Positions 61,345 through 64,000 of a DNA stretch of 64,000 nucleotides are shown one piece after another (the first letter of the stretch is position 1; each line of letters begins with the position of its first letter). The translations under genes and the position numbers were made by a program. The notes under the pieces are model-generated. The model saw nothing but the letters and a program-made list of their open reading frames with translations. It did not search any database and was not told the origin of the DNA. Origin of the DNA: an uncultured Christensenella sp. (GTDB taxonomy: Bacteria; Bacillota; Clostridia; Christensenellales; Borkfalkiaceae); contig CAJTOY010000005.1 of NCBI GenBank assembly GCA_910578195.1, forward strand, positions 62,001 to 126,000, read 5' to 3'.

Positions 61345-63521
61345 TTCGTAGTTTCCTCTATATGCCATATCCAACTGCCGCAGTCGGGCAAACGCGGATA
61401 ATGTACTCCCGCGCTCATTAAAGCCTTGCCGCTTGCCGTAACGCAAAGCTCTTTTATAGTATAAGTCTTGTTTTCGTCAAGCCCGTTTAACTTTAATAAT
61501 CTGTCGTGGTCGCACGGGTCGCCACGGAATCTCTCACCCACAACATAGGCTTCGGTTTTATCTTTCGCTACTATCATTTCGCAAAAATAATCAGTTTCGA
61601 ACGGGTTTGCAAGTCTGAACAAATCACCCTTTAAAATCAGTCCGTCTATGCGCTTGTAATTTGCTATCTGCTCTTTTACTTGTTCTTTCTCTTCCGCTGT
61701 AAGTTTGGTCAAATCCAATTCATATCCCGTTGCGCCAAGCGAGGCTATCGCTCCGCGGGTCTTGAATGGCGTAATTCTTTGCGTCTGGTGGTTGGGACAA
61801 GCCGATACGTGGCAACTCATTGAACTTAACGGATAACATATCGATGTTCCCCACTGTATCTTGGTGCGTTCTAAGCCGTCCGTGTCGTCGCTCGTCCATA
61901 TCTGCGGGAAATAATACAAAGCTCCCCCGTCGAACCTTCCGCCGCCGCCCGCGCACCCTTCGAAAAACACGTCGGGGAAAGCGGAAGTAAGCCTTTCGGC
62001 AAGGTCGTAAAAACCGAGCGTATATCGGTGCGCAAACTCGCCTTGTCTGTCTGCGGGCAAGCTTGCCGAAAAATTTTCGGTTATATCTCTGTTTTTATCC
62101 CACTTTACGTAAGCAATATCGTTTTCTTCAATAACTTTTGAAACCGCCTTAAAAATGTAGTCCACGACTTCCTTTCTCGTAAAATCAAGAACTAATTGAT
62201 TTCTGCCGCGGCAAGGCTCTACGCCCTCTTTCTTTATCGCCCAATCGGGATGCGCGCGGTATAAGTCGCTATCTTCGGATATCATTTCCGGCTCGAACCA
62301 AAGCCCGAACTTCATTCCGTTTTTCTTGCAACGGTCTATTACGGGCTTTAACCCGCCTTTCAGCTTTTTATTATTTACAAACCAATCGCCCAAACCGCTT
62401 TTATCGTCGTCACGCTTCCCGAACCAGCCGTCGTCCAGAACGAAGGCGTCTATCCCGAGCTTTGCCGCCTCATCTATAATCGCTAACAGTTTTTCGTTAT
62501 CGAAACCGAAATAAGTAGCTTCCCAATTGTTTATAACTATGGGTCTGCGTTCGTATACGCGCTTCGGGTCTATTACGTATTCGCGGAAAAAGTCGTGATA
62601 TGCCCGCGACAGTCCGCCAAGCCCCTCCGCCGAATAACACAGTGCGATTTGAGGTGTTATAAAACTCTCGCCGCCGTCTAACTCCCAACCAAAAAGATAG
62701 TCGTTGATTCCGCCCTGCACGCGGATATTTTTATCCGATGTCATTTCAGCCGTAAGCGCGAAACTGCCGCTGTATATCAAATTATACCCGTAGCATTCGC
62801 CGCTATCTTCCCCGCATCCTTCCGCAAGTATTGCCATAAACGGATTCATTTGGTGCGAAGAATATCCGCGCGTCGATTCTATCCTCAGCGTTCCTTCCGC
62901 AAGCGGAGTAATTACGGGTCTTCTTTCGCTTGCCCAACTACCCGCAAGCCTAAGCGCGGAATACTGTTTATCAATATCGGGCAAATTCGTACAAAACGAG
63001 AACGCCTTTTTTAGCTTTATACACGTCTTTCCGGTATTTCGCATTTCCGTGTTTTTTATTAACACATCCGAGTTGTCCGACACCGAATAATTCAAATCTA
63101 TCTCGATATCCGAAAAATCGTCTTTTAATGTTATAGTCAAGGTATTATCGGCTTTTCTTACGCAAGGCTGACCTTTTATACGCGCTACACCCCCGGATAT
63201 GGCGTGTTTAACGTATTTGAATGAACTCATAACCGAGCCGTCTTCTCTTTCCGCAATTACCGTTGCCGAACGGAAATCTCCCCGTCCGAAGAAACCGCAC
63301 TCCGAAGGCATACAATCCGTTAACATATCCGCATTTATATCTTCGGGATTGGGGGAAAGCTTTTCGCCCTGCGTCTTTATTAAAAACGCAAGGTCGCTTT
63401 CTCCTATCTTTTTTCCGTAATACAAATGTTGCAGATAGCCCGTCCTGTTCACAAACATTGCATAGCTGTAATTTTTGCCGCTTAATATAAAGCCATCCGA
63501 TAGTTTATCAAAATATATCAT
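61341..63521 (-). CDS. GH36 alpha-galactosidase
   Basis: 726 residues, the usual length of bacterial GH36. There is an N-terminal beta-supersandwich (about 1-320), then the TIM barrel with NWEATYFGFDNEKL and FVLDDGWFGKRDDD. The nucleophile Asp is in YVKWDKNRDI and the acid/base Asp is in WTSDDTDGLERTKIQ. CHVSACPNHQT is also typical. No signal peptide is seen. It removes alpha-galactosyl residues from raffinose- or galactomannan-type oligosaccharides inside the cell. It starts ten bases after the GH31 stop. Confidence 0.95.
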   Translation of the reverse strand: MIYFDKLSDGFILSGKNYSYAMFVNRTGYLQHLYYGKKIGESDLAFLIKTQGEKLSPNPEDINADMLTDCMPSECGFFGRGDFRSATVIAEREDGSVMSSFKYVKHAISGGVARIKGQPCVRKADNTLTITLKDDFSDIEIDLNYSVSDNSDVLIKNTEMRNTGKTCIKLKKAFSFCTNLPDIDKQYSALRLAGSWASERRPVITPLAEGTLRIESTRGYSSHQMNPFMAILAEGCGEDSGECYGYNLIYSGSFALTAEMTSDKNIRVQGGINDYLFGWELDGGESFITPQIALCYSAEGLGGLSRAYHDFFREYVIDPKRVYERRPIVINNWEATYFGFDNEKLLAIIDEAAKLGIDAFVLDDGWFGKRDDDKSGLGDWFVNNKKLKGGLKPVIDRCKKNGMKFGLWFEPEMISEDSDLYRAHPDWAIKKEGVEPCRGRNQLVLDFTRKEVVDYIFKAVSKVIEENDIAYVKWDKNRDITENFSASLPADRQGEFAHRYTLGFYDLAERLTSAFPDVFFEGCAGGGGRFDGGALYYFPQIWTSDDTDGLERTKIQWGTSICYPLSSMSCHVSACPNHQTQRITPFKTRGAIASLGATGYELDLTKLTAEEKEQVKEQIANYKRIDGLILKGDLFRLANPFETDYFCEMIVAKDKTEAYVVGERFRGDPCDHDRLLKLNGLDENKTYTIKELCVTASGKALMSAGVHYPRLPDCGSWIWHIEETTK

Positions 63522-63531
63522 TGCATTATCC

Positions 63532-64000
63532 TTACAGATAAAATTTAATCTCGTACTCTTTGTTTACGTCGATTTTCAGAGGTACGGAAATTGCGCCGCC
63601 GTCGGGCGCTTTCTGTTCGGTATTCAAAGGGAATACCAAGCTATGCTTTTGGGCTTTGACAAAACCTACCTCTTCGCCGTTCACCACAACTTTTTTAACG
63701 CTGTCCGAGTCCTTTAACAGGTGATATTTAAAAGTGATTTCGCGCTTTTCAAAGCACTTTTCGCCCTCGAATTTACCTTCTGCTGCGTGCAGTTTTATAA
63801 CGTAAGCGTTGCAATTTTCACAATAGTACGCCACGTATGCGCTCTTGCGGTATTGACCGAGCTTATACGCCGTAGTTTCGGTATCGTCCTCGTATAAATA
63901 GCCGCTGTCTTTTGCCTCTTTGCAGGGGTAGAAGTCGTAGACGAGCTTATCCCATTTCTGCTCTTTTGTATTATGAGCCTCGTATGCAAGCGGTATAAGC
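63532..64000 (-). CDS. GH31-family alpha-glycosidase, C-terminal part (5' end beyond window)
   Basis: About 155 residues are visible up to the stop. The segment LVYDFYPCKEAKDSGYLYEDDTET, with TTAYKLGQYRKSAYVAYY after it, is the DUF5110-type beta-sandwich that closes GH31 alpha-glucosidases and alpha-xylosidases (YEDDG-type box). It is the first visible gene of the operon with GH36, GH2, HAD and GDPD. The catalytic domain is outside the window, so specificity cannot be judged. Confidence 0.75.
   Translation of the reverse strand, partial: LIPLAYEAHNTKEQKWDKLVYDFYPCKEAKDSGYLYEDDTETTAYKLGQYRKSAYVAYYCENCNAYVIKLHAAEGKFEGEKCFEKREITFKYHLLKDSDSVKKVVVNGEEVGFVKAQKHSLVFPLNTEQKAPDGGAISVPLKIDVNKEYEIKFYL

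Overview
The window is dense bacterial DNA of roughly balanced base composition. It most likely comes from a Bacillota (Firmicutes) genome, class Clostridia, possibly an uncultured gut lineage. The indicators are an mcsA-mcsB-clpC operon, a Phe T-box leader, a GGGtGRT/NifU-like pair, a two-subunit class I fumarase, a type 3 ProRS, a collagen-like BclA-type protein and several TTG starts. Placement below class is a guess. No rRNA, tRNA, CRISPR array or intact mobile element was found.

Layout. 1-7176 (minus): housekeeping genes CPBP protease, rlmH, M14 peptidase, tadA, then prs, pth and mfd (mfd is cut by the left edge). 7270-12412 (plus): fumarase alpha/beta, then a T-box-controlled pheST operon. 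12442-14426: a small coiled-coil protein and a ComEC-type channel. 14438-32253 (minus): a tightly packed twelve-gene carbohydrate locus. It holds three GH32-like five-bladed-propeller hydrolases (two lipoproteins, one cytoplasmic), a small membrane protein, an Opp-type ABC transporter with its lipoprotein receptor, a roughly 990-residue membrane-anchored LamG/Ig-like surface protein, a transketolase and a xylulokinase. It starts from one consensus promoter with two LacI-type palindromes, and a divergent LacI-family repressor (32528-33484) sits next to it. 33515-35766: a collagen-like protein overlapping a glycosyltransferase gene by one base. 35858-39868: mcsA-mcsB-clpC without ctsR. 39996-41725: GGGtGRT and NifU-like scaffold proteins. 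41858-47439: zinc-ribbon membrane protein, PlsC-like acyltransferase, ComEC-like metallo-beta-lactamase protein, a 118-bp fold-back repeat, valS. 47544-50090 (plus): an SsuABC/NMT1-type ABC transporter. 50159-50808: an XRE regulator divergent from a DUF6809-like protein, with a perfect operator inside the promoter spacer. 50805-54297: proS with two DUF2207-like membrane proteins. 54438-57922: phosphohexomutase and a second transketolase. 58006-64000: a probable recombinase remnant, then a lower-GC operon with GH31 (cut by the right edge), GH36, GH2, a HAD phosphatase and a glycerophosphodiesterase.

The most interesting system is the 18-kb GH32/Opp/LamG/transketolase/xylulokinase locus. The hydrolases look fructan-type. 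The only sugar kinase is a pentulose kinase, and it is paired with a transketolase and no sugar isomerase. This suggests a polymer or oligosaccharide that releases a ketose feeding directly into the pentose phosphate pathway. Other points are a split ComEC, promoters whose -10 box lies 6-9 bases from the start codon (candidate leaderless mRNAs), a collagen-like protein coupled to a glycosyltransferase, and a small protein whose helical layout recalls ESCRT-III/Snf7.
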